NCBI RefSeq assembly: GCF_030676415.1
Contig: NZ_JAUUTW010000001.1
Location: 336,084-400,083, forward strand
Reading direction: 5' to 3'
Length of the DNA stretch: 64,000 nucleotides
From: Peribacillus frigoritolerans
GTDB lineage: Bacteria; Bacillota; Bacilli; Bacillales; DSM-1321
The notes below the pieces were generated by a model, which was not told the DNA's origin, did no database searches, and saw only the letters and a list, made by a program, of their open reading frames with translations. A program made the position numbers and the translations under genes. Shown here in pieces: positions 27,417-37,608 of this stretch. Positions within the stretch are counted from its first letter, which is position 1. Each line of letters begins with the position of its first letter.

Positions 27417-27583
27417 TTTAAGGGGTATTTTCCATACTTCCTTAGCCGCAATCTATAAAGTGTGTGCCAGGTATGATAGTGTTATGGTGACATTGGCCAT
27501 AAAAAATGTGTTTGATAAATCAAGCTCTTTAAAATATACTAAATGACTTGAAGTTTTGAGTTTTTCTGGGAATGAGGAGGATA

Positions 27584-28129
27584 ATGATGGATCAGAAGAT
27601 TTTGCCTGCTTCAGCAAGCATGAAGGATTTCGAAAGATTTTTAGAAAGTTCCTATGAAATAGGTGTGTTTCTTGATTTGCATATATCACAATTGAAAAAT
27701 GTAAGTATGATGGCAAAGCAGCATAATAAGAAAATGATTTATCATGTCGATTTGATCCATGGCATAAAAAGTGATGAATACGCGACAGAATTCATTTGTC
27801 AGGAATATAATCCCTATGGGCTGATTTCGACTAAATCAAGCGTTATATTGAAAGCGAAGCAAAAGGGGGTCATTGCCATCCAACGAATCTTTTTAATAGA
27901 CTCACATGCGCTTGAGAAAAGTTATAAGCTGGTGCAGAAAACCAAGCCGGATTATATCGAAGTATTGCCGGGCGCTATGCCATGGATGATAAAAGAAGTG
28001 AAGGAACGATTGCAGACACCAATTTTTGCGGGCGGCCTCATACGTACTTCGGATGAAGTCCTGAACGCCCTTGATGCTGGAGCGTCGTCAATCACCACTT
28101 CCAAAACTGAATTATGGGATATCGTCTAA
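27584..28129 (+). CDS. glpP: Glycerol uptake operon antiterminator GlpP
   Basis: 181 residues with GlpP hallmarks: ILPASASMKDFERFLESSYE, YHVDLIHGIKSDEYATEF, YGLISTKSSVILKAK, KPDYIEVLPGAMPWMI and FAGGLIRTSDEV. In B. subtilis GlpP binds glycerol-3-phosphate and then the leader RNA of glpFK and glpD, preventing termination. Both leaders with suitable hairpins are found here (28246-28310 and 30769-30828). Start behind AATGAGGAGGATA; the next ATG overlaps. It sits 225 bases before glpF, as in B. subtilis. Confidence 0.93.
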   Translation: MMDQKILPASASMKDFERFLESSYEIGVFLDLHISQLKNVSMMAKQHNKKMIYHVDLIHGIKSDEYATEFICQEYNPYGLISTKSSVILKAKQKGVIAIQRIFLIDSHALEKSYKLVQKTKPDYIEVLPGAMPWMIKEVKERLQTPIFAGGLIRTSDEVLNALDAGASSITTSKTELWDIV

Positions 28130-28182
28130 TAGGGACGAATTGAAAAAAATTACAGAAAAATGGATTAATTTTTCATGAAATA

Positions 28183-28211
28183 TTGACAGCGTTTTCATAA
28201 CCTAGTATATT
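28183..28211 (+). promoter_or_regulatory. glpF promoter with overlapping cre site
   Basis: TTGACA at 28183 and TATATT at 28206 are spaced by 17 bases, a good sigma-A promoter. TGACAGCGTTTTCA at 28184-28197 fits the CcpA cre consensus (TGWNANCGNTNWCA) at every position and covers the -35 box. CcpA with HPr-Ser-P would therefore block glycerol uptake genes while glucose is present. Confidence 0.82.
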
Positions 28212-28245
28212 TTACAGTACAAGTTAATATATGTGACGGAGACTA

Positions 28246-28310
28246 GGAGATTCACAACAGATCTATTCATAATTTTTTATGAAGATAGTTCTGCTGTGGA
28301 TCTCCTTTTA
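28246..28310 (+). promoter_or_regulatory. glpF leader terminator/GlpP antiterminator
   Basis: GGAGATTCACAACAGA and CTATTCATAA pair with TTATGAAGATAG and TCTGCTGTGGATCTCC, forming a very long hairpin followed by TTTTATTTG. This is the B. subtilis glpFK arrangement, where GlpP plus glycerol-3-phosphate lets transcription through. The hairpin ends 45 bases before the glpF start. Confidence 0.85.
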
Positions 28311-28354
28311 TTTGTTGGCAAGGTTTAAAAATTTATCAGGGGAGGGGTTTTATC

Positions 28355-29179
28355 ATGACTCCATTTTGGGGAGAAGTGTTAGGCACGATGATATTAGTTT
28401 TATTCGGAGCAGGTATTGGGGCGGGTTCATCCTTAAAGGGTTCCTATGCAAAAGATGCCGGTTGGATCGTTATCACGATTGCGTGGGGGTTGGCTGTTAC
28501 CATGGGTGTTTTTGCAGTGGGGTCCATAAGCGGGGCGCATTTAAACCCGGCAGTCACAGTAGGGTTTGCCATTATTGGAGAATTTCCTTGGAGTGATGTG
28601 CCCGGTTACATCGTTGCCCAAATGATTGGCGCAATCCTGGGTGCAACTCTAGTATTCCTGCACTATTTGCCACACTGGAAAGCAACTGATGATCCAGGAG
28701 CGAAGCTTGGTGTGTTTGCGACTTCACCTGCGATCCCGCACACTTTTTCAAATCTATTAAGTGAGATGATTGGAACTTTCATCCTTATTCTTGGTTTATT
28801 ATTTATAGGTGCCAATGATTTTACAGAGGGTCTAAACCCATTTGCAGTCGGGTTATTGATTGTTGTGATCGGGATGTCACTTGGGGGAACGACAGGATAC
28901 GCCATAAACCCGGCCCGGGACCTGGGGCCACGCATCGCTCACTTTTTGCTGCCGATACCGGGTAAAGGCAATTCCAATTGGGGCTATTCATGGATTCCGG
29001 TCGTTGGACCGATTGTTGGGGGTTCACTTGGTGCCGTTTGTTATAAAGCATTCTTTATGGGGGAAATAACAGCAGGATTTTGGTCTGTTTTCGGTGCAAG
29101 CCTGGTACTATTGATATTAGCCTATGCTTTTGGTAAAAAACAGTCACATGAATTGGAAAGCAGAAATATCGCCAGTTAA
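28355..29179 (+). CDS. glpF: Glycerol facilitator GlpF (aquaglyceroporin)
   Basis: 274 residues with six membrane helices and the two pore half-helices of the MIP family: SGAHLNPAVTVG and GYAINPARDLGPR. The Asp after NPAR (NPARD) marks glycerol-conducting rather than water-only channels. It lets glycerol diffuse into the cell, where GlpK traps it. Start behind AGGGGAGGGGTTTTATC. The gap to glpK is 21 bases, so the two are co-transcribed. Confidence 0.95.
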   Translation: MTPFWGEVLGTMILVLFGAGIGAGSSLKGSYAKDAGWIVITIAWGLAVTMGVFAVGSISGAHLNPAVTVGFAIIGEFPWSDVPGYIVAQMIGAILGATLVFLHYLPHWKATDDPGAKLGVFATSPAIPHTFSNLLSEMIGTFILILGLLFIGANDFTEGLNPFAVGLLIVVIGMSLGGTTGYAINPARDLGPRIAHFLLPIPGKGNSNWGYSWIPVVGPIVGGSLGAVCYKAFFMGEITAGFWSVFGASLVLLILAYAFGKKQSHELESRNIAS

Positions 29180-30691
<1,512 letters not shown>

Positions 30692-30707
30692 AAAACAGAT
30701 GTATTCT

Positions 30708-30736
30708 TTCTCAAATGAGCTGGAGTATGCTATAAT
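30708..30736 (+). promoter_or_regulatory. Probable glpD promoter
   Basis: An extended -10 (TGC-TATAAT, hexamer at 30731-30736) lies 17 bases after a weak TTCTCA -35, just upstream of the glpD leader hairpin. Placement right after glpK and before the GlpP-type terminator supports a separate glpD transcript. Confidence 0.6.
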
Positions 30737-30768
30737 GAAATCAAGTTAATAACTCGGCCGGAGAACAG

Positions 30769-30828
30769 GAGAGACCATGAATGCGTTATCGTTAATTCGA
30801 TAATGTGCATTTATGGTCTCTTTTTTTG
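30769..30828 (+). promoter_or_regulatory. glpD leader terminator/GlpP antiterminator
   Basis: AGAGACCATGAATGC and ATCG pair with CGAT and GTGCATTTATGGTCTCT, then TTTTTTT. The hairpin follows a promoter-like sequence and matches the GlpP-controlled glpD leader of B. subtilis in position and build. It could equally end glpK read-through. Confidence 0.75.
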
Positions 30829-30905
30829 TTTTTAATGGCCGATTAGGGATATTAATATCTATATAAACTATGCGAACAAATGAACCAATTGAATATAATG
30901 ACCGA

Positions 30906-31140
30906 ACTCACGAGTAAATTGTGTGAATTCACGAGTAAAAGTGCAGAATTCACGAGTAAACAGTGTGAATTCACGAGTAAAAGTGCAAAATTCACGAGTA
31001 TACGTGTGAATTCACGAGTAAACGCAGAATTCACGAGTAAACAGCGATAATTCACGAGTAAAAGTGCAAAATTCACGAGTAAACAGCGATAATTCACGAG
31101 TAAATAGCACGAATTCACGAGTAAACGCTGAATTCACGAA
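30906..31140. repeat. Degenerate tandem repeat array before glpD (11 copies)
   Basis: The 12-base core TTCACGAGTAAA occurs 11 times (the first reads CTCACGAGTAAA) plus a partial last copy, separated by 7-9 variable bases such as AGTGCAGAA, CAGCGATAA and CAGTGTGAA. The period is 19-21 bases. Some spacers recur (AGTGCAAAA twice, CAGCGATAA twice). It occupies the untranslated leader between the glpD antiterminator and its RBS. It is not a CRISPR array: units are too short and spacers too similar. Confidence 0.85.
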
Positions 31141-31176
31141 AAAAATAGAATGCAATAATTAAAGGAGGAGTCAGGC

Positions 31177-32829
31177 ATGAGGTTTTCAAATATATATCGG
31201 GAAGAAACGGTTGAACTTCTGAAAAAAGAGAAATATGATGTGGTTGTCATTGGTGGGGGAATTACCGGTGCAGGGATCGCCCTGGATGCAACGACCCGTG
31301 GAATGAAAGTGGCTTTGATTGAAATGCAGGACTTTGCAGCAGGTACTTCAAGCCGCTCGACAAAGCTTGTTCATGGCGGATTGCGGTATTTGAAGCAATT
31401 TGAAATAAAAATGGTTGCCGAGGTTGGTAAAGAGCGAGAAATCGTTTATGAAAATGGACCGCATGTGACCACGCCGGAATGGATGTTGTTACCGATGCAC
31501 AAAGGAGGCACCTTCGGGAAATTCAGTACCTCCATTGGACTTCGTGTATATGATTTCCTTGCGGGTGTTAAAAAGGCTGAACGCAGGAAAATGCTTTCGG
31601 CGGATGAAACACTAAAACGGGAGCCTCTCGTTAAGAAAGAGGGACTGAAGGGCGGAGGCTACTATGTCGAATATCGGACAGATGATGCTCGTCTGACGAT
31701 TGAAGTCATGAAGGCAGCTGTCGAAAAAGGTGCAACGGCGATAAATTATACAAAAGTAGATAAATTGTTATATGAAAATGGAAAGGTGAACGGCGTCAAA
31801 GTTGCCGATTTACTTTCAGGTGATGCTTTTGAAATATACGCAGACAAAGTTATTAATGCAGCAGGTCCGTGGGTGGATTCGATTCGTGAGAAGGACCAAT
31901 CGAAAAAAGGGAAAACGCTGAAGTTATCCAAGGGTGTCCATGTTGTCATCGACCAATCGAAGTTCCCTTTGAAGCAGGCGCTTTATTTTGATACGCCTGA
32001 TGGCCGGATGATTTTTGCCATCCCGAGAGCCGGTAAAGCTTATGTAGGGACTACGGACACTTTTTATGATGGTGATCCAGCAGTGCCGACCGTTACTTCC
32101 GAAGACCGTGCCTATTTATTAAAGTCCATACATTATATGTTTCCGGAAGTGAAAATTTCGGATGATGATATCGAATCAAGCTGGGCTGGAGTAAGACCGT
32201 TGATTCTTGAAGAAGGAAAAGACCCTTCTGAAATATCGAGGAAAGATGAAATATGGGAGTCCGATTCGGGCCTTATCACGATTGCAGGAGGTAAATTGAC
32301 CGGTTATCGCAAAATGGCAAAAACGACGGTCGACCTTGTGTCAGGAAAGCTTGCCCAGCAATCCAATAAAACTTACCCAGCCAGCACCACTAAAGGAATG
32401 CCGATTTCCGGAGGGGATGTCGGGGGATCAAGCAACTTCTCCGATTATATCAAGCAACATATTCAAAGGGGAGTTGACTCAGGACTCGCTGTTAAGGACT
32501 CCGAAGAGATATTGGCCATGTACGGTTCCAACGCACCTGTGTTATTCGATATCGCAAATAGCGAAGGAGACGGAGGAGCAAGCAGTGGCCTTCCAAAGAA
32601 ATTGTTCGTACAGCTGAAATACGCACTAGATCATGAAATGGCCGCAACGCCAGTGGATTTCTTCTTCCGCAGGACCGGGACACTGTTATTCGATATCGAT
32701 TTAGTCCAAACGCATAAACATGCAGTGATCGATTTTATGGCTGGTTACTTTGGATGGACGGAATCAACAAAAATGGAGAGAACCAATCAATTGGAACAGG
32801 AAATACTAGGTGCGATTAGCGTAGCTTGA
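31177..32829 (+). CDS. glpD: Aerobic glycerol-3-phosphate dehydrogenase GlpD
   Basis: 550 residues: an FAD-binding start [37 protein letters not shown] motif (here [17 protein letters not shown]), [18 protein letters not shown], and [11 protein letters not shown], followed by a C-terminal helical domain from about 390. It oxidises glycerol-3-phosphate to dihydroxyacetone phosphate at the membrane, passing electrons to quinone. Start behind AAAGGAGGAGTCAGGC, 37 bases after the repeat array. A terminator follows. Confidence 0.95.
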   Translation: MRFSNIYREETVELLKKEKYDVVVIGGGITGAGIALDATTRGMKVALIEMQDFAAGTSSRSTKLVHGGLRYLKQFEIKMVAEVGKEREIVYENGPHVTTPEWMLLPMHKGGTFGKFSTSIGLRVYDFLAGVKKAERRKMLSADETLKREPLVKKEGLKGGGYYVEYRTDDARLTIEVMKAAVEKGATAINYTKVDKLLYENGKVNGVKVADLLSGDAFEIYADKVINAAGPWVDSIREKDQSKKGKTLKLSKGVHVVIDQSKFPLKQALYFDTPDGRMIFAIPRAGKAYVGTTDTFYDGDPAVPTVTSEDRAYLLKSIHYMFPEVKISDDDIESSWAGVRPLILEEGKDPSEISRKDEIWESDSGLITIAGGKLTGYRKMAKTTVDLVSGKLAQQSNKTYPASTTKGMPISGGDVGGSSNFSDYIKQHIQRGVDSGLAVKDSEEILAMYGSNAPVLFDIANSEGDGGASSGLPKKLFVQLKYALDHEMAATPVDFFFRRTGTLLFDIDLVQTHKHAVIDFMAGYFGWTESTKMERTNQLEQEILGAISVA

Positions 32830-32847
32830 CCTATATTCAAACACATG

Positions 32848-32878
32848 ACGCCGGCGGAATCGCTGGCGTTTTTTTTTT
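32848..32878 (+). terminator. Terminator of glpD
   Basis: ACGCCGGCG pairs with CGCTGGCGT, followed by nine T. Confidence 0.85.
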
Positions 32879-33030
32879 GAATTCGGAATGTGAGTATTGG
32901 GGCATTTGCATATGAAAAAATAAAAATATTAATGTTAGGTATCCTGACGCGTAAACTATTGTTTAATTCATCCAGATGAAATATAATCATTAGATAAATT
33001 AGAATTTTCAAAATATAAGGGGGAGCTTGA

Positions 33031-34485
33031 TTGTCTGATTTTATTACGGCTTTAAATGGAGTTTTATGGAGTTCACCAGTCATTTATATTTTATTGGGAG
33101 TGGGTTTATTATTCTCGATTTTAACCCGGTTTCTGCAAGTAAGGCATATTAAGGAAATGGTTGTTTTGATGTTCCAAGGCAAAAGTTCGGAAGCGGGGGT
33201 TTCCTCATTCCAGGCTTTATCCATAGCCCTTTCAGGGCGGGTCGGTACAGGTAACATTGCAGGAGTGGCGACGGCTATCGCCTTTGGCGGTCCCGGTGCC
33301 GTTTTCTGGATGTGGGCCATCGCCTTCATAGGAGCGGCCAGTGCATTTGTGGAATCAACTTTAGCTCAAATTTATAAAGTCAAACAAGATGGACAATATC
33401 GGGGAGGCCCCGCTTATTATATTGAGAAAGGGATAGGGTGGAAGTGGTTTGCTGTTCTTTTTGCATTTGCAGCCCTTATAGCCATGGCCATCCTTATGCC
33501 AGGTGTTCAATCCAATTCGATTGCTGCCGGGGTGGAAAATGCATTCGGCATCAAACCGGTTTTCACTGGTTTGGCAATCGTCCTTTTATTGGGTTTCATT
33601 ATATTCGGCGGTGTAAAGCGGATAGCTAATGCTGCAACCTTAATCGTCCCATTCATGGCTCTTGGTTATATATTGCTATCCGTTGTCATCGTCCTAATGA
33701 ATATCACTGAATTACCAGGAGTCATCTCTTTGATATTCAGAAGTGCCTTCGGGATGGATTCTGCATTTGGGGGGATCATTGGCATGGCAATTGCTTGGGG
33801 AGTGAAACGCGGCGTTTATTCGAATGAGGCCGGCCAAGGGACAGGCGCTCACCCGGCGGCTGCGGCTGAAGTATCACATCCGGCAAAGCAAGGACTTGTC
33901 CAAGCATTCTCGGTTTATATCGACACATTGTTCGTTTGTTCCGCTACGGCCTTCATGATTTTATTTACAGGCATGTATAATACACAAGCGGAAAATGGTT
34001 CATATATTGTCAATAATTTGGGCGATGTATCACCTGGTCCAGGGTATACACAAGCGGCAATCGATAATGTAATCCCAGGTTTTGGTGCTGGATTTGTTGC
34101 AATAGCCCTTTTCTTCTTCGCCTTTACGACGATCATGGCCTACTATTATATTGCTGAAACCAATATCGCCTATTTAATGCGCAACCGGAATGGTAAATGG
34201 GCCATGTTCGCCCTGAAGCTCATCATCCTTGCGGCCAGTTTTTACGGATCCGTGCGTACGGCAGAGTTGGCCTGGGCATTAGGGGATGCTGGCTTGGGCA
34301 TTATGGTATGGCTCAATGTCATTGCCATTTTAATTCTGGCTAAACCGGCGCTTATTGCATTAAAGGATTACGAAAAGCAAAAGAAGGCAGGGGTCGATCC
34401 GGTATTCGATCCTAAAGCTTTAGGCATAAAAAACGCCGACTTTTGGGAGCATGAATACACCGGCGACAAGGAAAATGTTTCTTGA
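33031..34485 (+). CDS. Alanine/glycine:cation symporter (AGCS family)
   Basis: 484 residues and about 10-11 membrane helices. Family motifs: LSIALSGRVGTGNIAGVATAIAFGGPGAVFW (split at GRVGTGNIAGVA), GGPAYYIEKGIG, SNEAGQGTGAHPAAAAEVSHP and FFAFTTIMAYYYIAE. It takes up alanine or glycine with sodium (AlsT/GlyP type). It begins with TTG at 33031 behind AAGGGGGAGCTTGA. The C-terminal tail (about 60 residues) is hydrophilic and cytoplasmic. It is followed by duplicated putR-end sequence, which marks a rearrangement point. Confidence 0.9.
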   Translation: MSDFITALNGVLWSSPVIYILLGVGLLFSILTRFLQVRHIKEMVVLMFQGKSSEAGVSSFQALSIALSGRVGTGNIAGVATAIAFGGPGAVFWMWAIAFIGAASAFVESTLAQIYKVKQDGQYRGGPAYYIEKGIGWKWFAVLFAFAALIAMAILMPGVQSNSIAAGVENAFGIKPVFTGLAIVLLLGFIIFGGVKRIANAATLIVPFMALGYILLSVVIVLMNITELPGVISLIFRSAFGMDSAFGGIIGMAIAWGVKRGVYSNEAGQGTGAHPAAAAEVSHPAKQGLVQAFSVYIDTLFVCSATAFMILFTGMYNTQAENGSYIVNNLGDVSPGPGYTQAAIDNVIPGFGAGFVAIALFFFAFTTIMAYYYIAETNIAYLMRNRNGKWAMFALKLIILAASFYGSVRTAELAWALGDAGLGIMVWLNVIAILILAKPALIALKDYEKQKKAGVDPVFDPKALGIKNADFWEHEYTGDKENVS

Positions 34486-34548
34486 AGGAAAATGCCATTA
34501 AATTAATTTAATAAACGAAATTATAAACCTTTAGATAATAGGTGAAAC

Positions 34549-34664
34549 ATGTAAAAGGAGAGAGGAATACGGCAGACTAGCCGCGTTTCTTCTCTCCTTA
34601 TCTTATTGAATTTCCCTAACTCAAAAACCGCGTGTGGGTATGAATGTATAGCTGCTCAGCTGTC
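34549..34664. repeat. Duplicated putR terminator and putR fragment (copy A)
   Basis: Bases 34549-34630 match 37518-37599 with three differences over 82 bases, including the hairpin AAGGAGAGAGGAATACGGC / GCCGCGTTTCTTCTCTCCTT. Bases 34632-34664 match 37721-37753 with one difference; there they encode part of the PutR helix-turn-helix. Relative to the putR locus, copy A lacks the 121 bases in between. It ends 7 bases before the HpaB-like stop codon. Confidence 0.88.
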
Positions 34665-34671
34665 ATCAAAT

Positions 34672-36108
34672 CTATGAATGATCTAAATACTTTTCTAACA
34701 TTTGTTTAAATCTTTTTTTATCATAATTATTATACTGATTAGCTATATTACGCATTGGATCTCCTGCGTAAAAACGTTCATATAATTCATGCCTCGATCC
34801 TAAAGGGCTTCCGACAAGATCCCACGCTAATTTAAATAGTTTTGTTCTCTTTTCTGCTTCTAGATTCGCTCCTTTAAAATATTTTTTCAGCAAATCTGAT
34901 AAGGGACTTTGAAAATCCTGTACACTTGAGGGGATTTGAATGAATCCTCCTGCTCCTATGAGTTGTAAGAGCTCTATGGCACGGGGATAATATTTGGTCC
35001 CGAGGTTTCTGGCTGTTTCAATAAACGTAAAATTTGGGATGAACGTTTGATATTGATCTAGCTTTCCTTCCCTTTCTGAAGCTATCAATAAAGCTCTGAT
35101 CGTCTCGATTTGGATTAGTAGTTCTCCTATTTTTTCTTGAACATGCAGATAGACATCGGCCCCTATTGCTTCAGCAACTTCACAAGCTATAGCCGTAACG
35201 AATTCCAGCTTTGTTAATAATCGAACAATTGCTTGATGATATGCTAAGCCATTTGATGCGGAATTTAATTTAATTTGTAACAAAGCATCTGGGTTGTCGT
35301 ACAGTAATACACGTTCCCAAGGGACGAATACATTATCAAAAATTAATAAAGCATCCATCTCGTCGTACCTTGAACTTAGAGGGGAATCTACTGTTTTGAT
35401 TTGATTTGCAGTAAAGGGTTCCCGACAAACCATATGCAATCCAGGAGAGTTGGCCGCAACGATAAGCATGTGAGCTATGGACTTTTCTTCTTTCAGATTT
35501 GCGAGGGGATAAACGATTAAATCATTCGAATATGGTGCTGCGGTACCAATCATTTTGGCTCCGCTTAAGAAAACACCATCACTCGTCTTTTTGGTAATTC
35601 TTAATAATCCTAGATCATTTATATCTTTGAAAGATTGATTGGCACGATTAATTTGGGGATCTCGTTGGACGACACTTAAAAAAAGATTCTTATCTCTTGC
35701 TTCTTCATAATAAGCTTTAATTTTATTGGGAAAGTGTTCATCAAACTTTTTATAGTCCTCTCGCGATGCATACCATCCTGTTAATCTTGATCTTGCATAG
35801 TCTGATAAACGGCTCATAACACCATCTGTTGTTTGACTCCAAGTTTCAAAAGCTACCCTCCTCTGCAGTAAATCTTCATAAGAGTGTGGAACTAAAAAGG
35901 CTGAATGGACGAACTTTTTCGTTTTGGGGCTAGGATAGCTTACCAAGTTTCTCTTTTGCGGATGATCAATCATATTAAATAAATCGGAAATCGTACTTAA
36001 TGTACCAATGAAGTTCTCATCGGTTGTGACATCAATTTTTGTTCCATTTAACCAAACACTTCTTCCGTCTTGCAAGCTTTGGATAAATTGATTGCTTTGC
36101 GAATTCAT
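34672..36108 (-). CDS. HpaB-family flavin-dependent monooxygenase
   Basis: 478 residues, normal for the 4-hydroxyphenylacetate 3-hydroxylase large component. Features: SLQDGRSVWLNGTKID at the start, an acyl-CoA-dehydrogenase-like middle with DGVFLSGAKMIGTAAPYSND, IFDNVFVPWERVLLYDNPD, and a helical C-terminal bundle with GAGGFIQIPSS and FKLAWDLVGSPLGSRHELYERFY. Such enzymes hydroxylate phenols with reduced FAD from a partner reductase; no reductase gene is adjacent. The start follows CAGGAGGATGCT; the frame is open 40 codons upstream without an RBS. It lies downstream of the cupin gene on the same strand, 117 bases apart. The actual substrate is unknown. Confidence 0.82.
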   Translation of the reverse strand: MNSQSNQFIQSLQDGRSVWLNGTKIDVTTDENFIGTLSTISDLFNMIDHPQKRNLVSYPSPKTKKFVHSAFLVPHSYEDLLQRRVAFETWSQTTDGVMSRLSDYARSRLTGWYASREDYKKFDEHFPNKIKAYYEEARDKNLFLSVVQRDPQINRANQSFKDINDLGLLRITKKTSDGVFLSGAKMIGTAAPYSNDLIVYPLANLKEEKSIAHMLIVAANSPGLHMVCREPFTANQIKTVDSPLSSRYDEMDALLIFDNVFVPWERVLLYDNPDALLQIKLNSASNGLAYHQAIVRLLTKLEFVTAIACEVAEAIGADVYLHVQEKIGELLIQIETIRALLIASEREGKLDQYQTFIPNFTFIETARNLGTKYYPRAIELLQLIGAGGFIQIPSSVQDFQSPLSDLLKKYFKGANLEAEKRTKLFKLAWDLVGSPLGSRHELYERFYAGDPMRNIANQYNNYDKKRFKQMLEKYLDHS

Positions 36109-36224
36109 AGCATCCTCCTGTGAAACTATGGGAATTTTTTTTGCTTGTGAGAATGACATTCCTATATCTATTAGATTAATTAATACGCTCATATATTTGG
36201 GTAATGATGAATCTGGGGATTGTT

Positions 36225-36695
36225 TCATGGGGAAGGATAAATTGTTCCGCCTTTTAATGGTGGAGTGTAAATATGAAATGTAATAACAGGTGAAGTGGTT
36301 GGATTATACATCATGTGGATGGTATCTTCTTTAACAAGGAGGATTTCATTTTGCGAAAACTCCTCGATTTGATCATAAATAGGATAAGATTCTTTGTCTT
36401 CTAATTTATATAATATGTTTAGAAAATCTCCAGCCACTACAAAAATACATCCAATAGACAATCCATGATCATGGATAAAAGTTTTGGCCATACTAGGCAA
36501 ATGAATAACAATTACTTCTACATTTTCGGATCTGTAAATAACATTTCTTCCGTATTCTAAATCCTTCGGTTCAGTAACATACTTAGAAACTTCATTAAAA
36601 CTTAGATTTAAAGATTGAACGGCTTGGACTAAATTAACTTCATTATATGAGGATAAGTTATCGAAAGTGCATTTGATAGACTCTAAAAAATCCAT
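36225..36695 (-). CDS. Cysteine dioxygenase-like cupin
   Basis: 156 residues with the cupin iron site of cysteine dioxygenases: FIHDHGLSIGCIFVVAGDF (two His) and a third His in EDTIHMMYNPTTSPVITFHIYTPPL. Glu is absent from the first cupin motif, as in true CDO. Bacterial members oxidise cysteine or other thiols, so the substrate is open. The start is behind AAGGAGACAGGAAGA. It precedes the HpaB-like gene and is divergent from an Rrf2 regulator. The pairing of a thiol dioxygenase-like protein with a flavin monooxygenase hints at sulfur-containing or aromatic substrate breakdown (inference). Confidence 0.75.
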   Translation of the reverse strand: MDFLESIKCTFDNLSSYNEVNLVQAVQSLNLSFNEVSKYVTEPKDLEYGRNVIYRSENVEVIVIHLPSMAKTFIHDHGLSIGCIFVVAGDFLNILYKLEDKESYPIYDQIEEFSQNEILLVKEDTIHMMYNPTTSPVITFHIYTPPLKGGTIYPSP

Positions 36696-37002
36696 TCTTC
36701 CTGTCTCCTTACAAATAAGATCTCGTTCATTTTTTTCCAATGCTTGTCCCCTTTTATGAAGGGGGCATGTTTTTCTTTATTTTCCTTCTGTTAAATGAAA
36801 TCCGAAATCTTTACTCCTTTCTTTTAATGATTAAATTGATTCCGAACTAACATGATTAAATTTGTCGACTTTCTGAAATATAGTATGAATAAATTATATG
36901 GATGTGCATTACCAAGAATGAAATAGACAAAATTTCCACGTATATAATCTTCAATCATAAAATAGCTTGATATAAAGGGTATTGGCAGGGAGTGATCATC
37001 AT

Positions 37003-37422
37003 ATGAAGATTTCAAGTAAGGGGGAATATGCATTAAGAGCTTTGATAGCTTTAGCAAAGAACGAAGGGGGACTCATGCAGATAAAAGATATTGCGAATGA
37101 GACATTAGTGTCTCCCCAATATCTGGAGCAAATTCTATTACATTTAAAAAGTCATGGTTATGTTAAAAGTAAAAGGGGAGTCCACGGAGGGTATACCTTA
37201 AAGGAATTACCTAATAAAATTATCATTGGAAGCGTAATTCGGGACTTAGAAGGACCTCTTGCTCCTATGAGCTGTGTAAGCGTTACAGCATATGAATATT
37301 GTCCCCTTGAAGATAAAAACTGTTTATTAAAACCTCTTTGGGCACTGATTAGAGATCAAGTGGCAGAATTGCTGGATCATACCTCTTTGAAAGATCTTTT
37401 GGAAGGTAACTTGTATAAATAG
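37003..37422 (+). CDS. Rrf2-family regulator with three-cysteine cluster site
   Basis: 139 residues. The winged helix reads MKISSKGEYALRALIALAKN, then IKDIANETLVSPQYLEQILLHLKSHG and KRGVHGGYTL. Three Cys follow in SCVSVTAYEYCPLEDKNCLL, spaced 9 and 7 residues apart, as in iron-sulfur Rrf2 proteins such as IscR and NsrR; CymR lacks them. It may sense iron-sulfur status, oxygen or NO. It is divergent from the cupin-HpaB pair with a 307-base gap (36696-37002) that should hold its operators; none is obvious. Start behind AGGGAGTGATCATC. Confidence 0.85.
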   Translation: MKISSKGEYALRALIALAKNEGGLMQIKDIANETLVSPQYLEQILLHLKSHGYVKSKRGVHGGYTLKELPNKIIIGSVIRDLEGPLAPMSCVSVTAYEYCPLEDKNCLLKPLWALIRDQVAELLDHTSLKDLLEGNLYK

Positions 37423-37517
37423 TAACCGATTTCTACTAAACATAATAAATGGATCTTTCCATAAGATTATATAAAAACTTAAACTTGATATGGTAAAAGC
37501 GTTAAAGAAGTACAACA

Positions 37518-37599
37518 ATGTAAAAGGAGAGAGGAATACGGCAGACTAGCCGCGTTTCTTCTCTCCTTAGCTTATTGAATCTCCCGAACTCAAAAACCG
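37518..37599. repeat. putR terminator, duplicated sequence (copy B)
   Basis: The parent copy of 34549-34630. The hairpin AAGGAGAGA...TCTCTCCTT with the CGGC/GCCG inner stem sits 9-90 bases past the putR stop and is its natural terminator. Together with copy A it brackets the monooxygenase cassette. Confidence 0.85.
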
Positions 37600-37608
37600 G
37601 GACGCTCT

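Noticed and set aside
30852..31118. Minus-strand frame encoding repeated LLVN units
   Set aside because: It is just the reading of the TTCACGAGTAAA array; no start signal, and the repeat period breaks the frame pattern.
30906..31140. CRISPR array
   Set aside because: The repeated part is only 12 bases, spacers are 7-9 bases and partly identical, and there are no cas genes.
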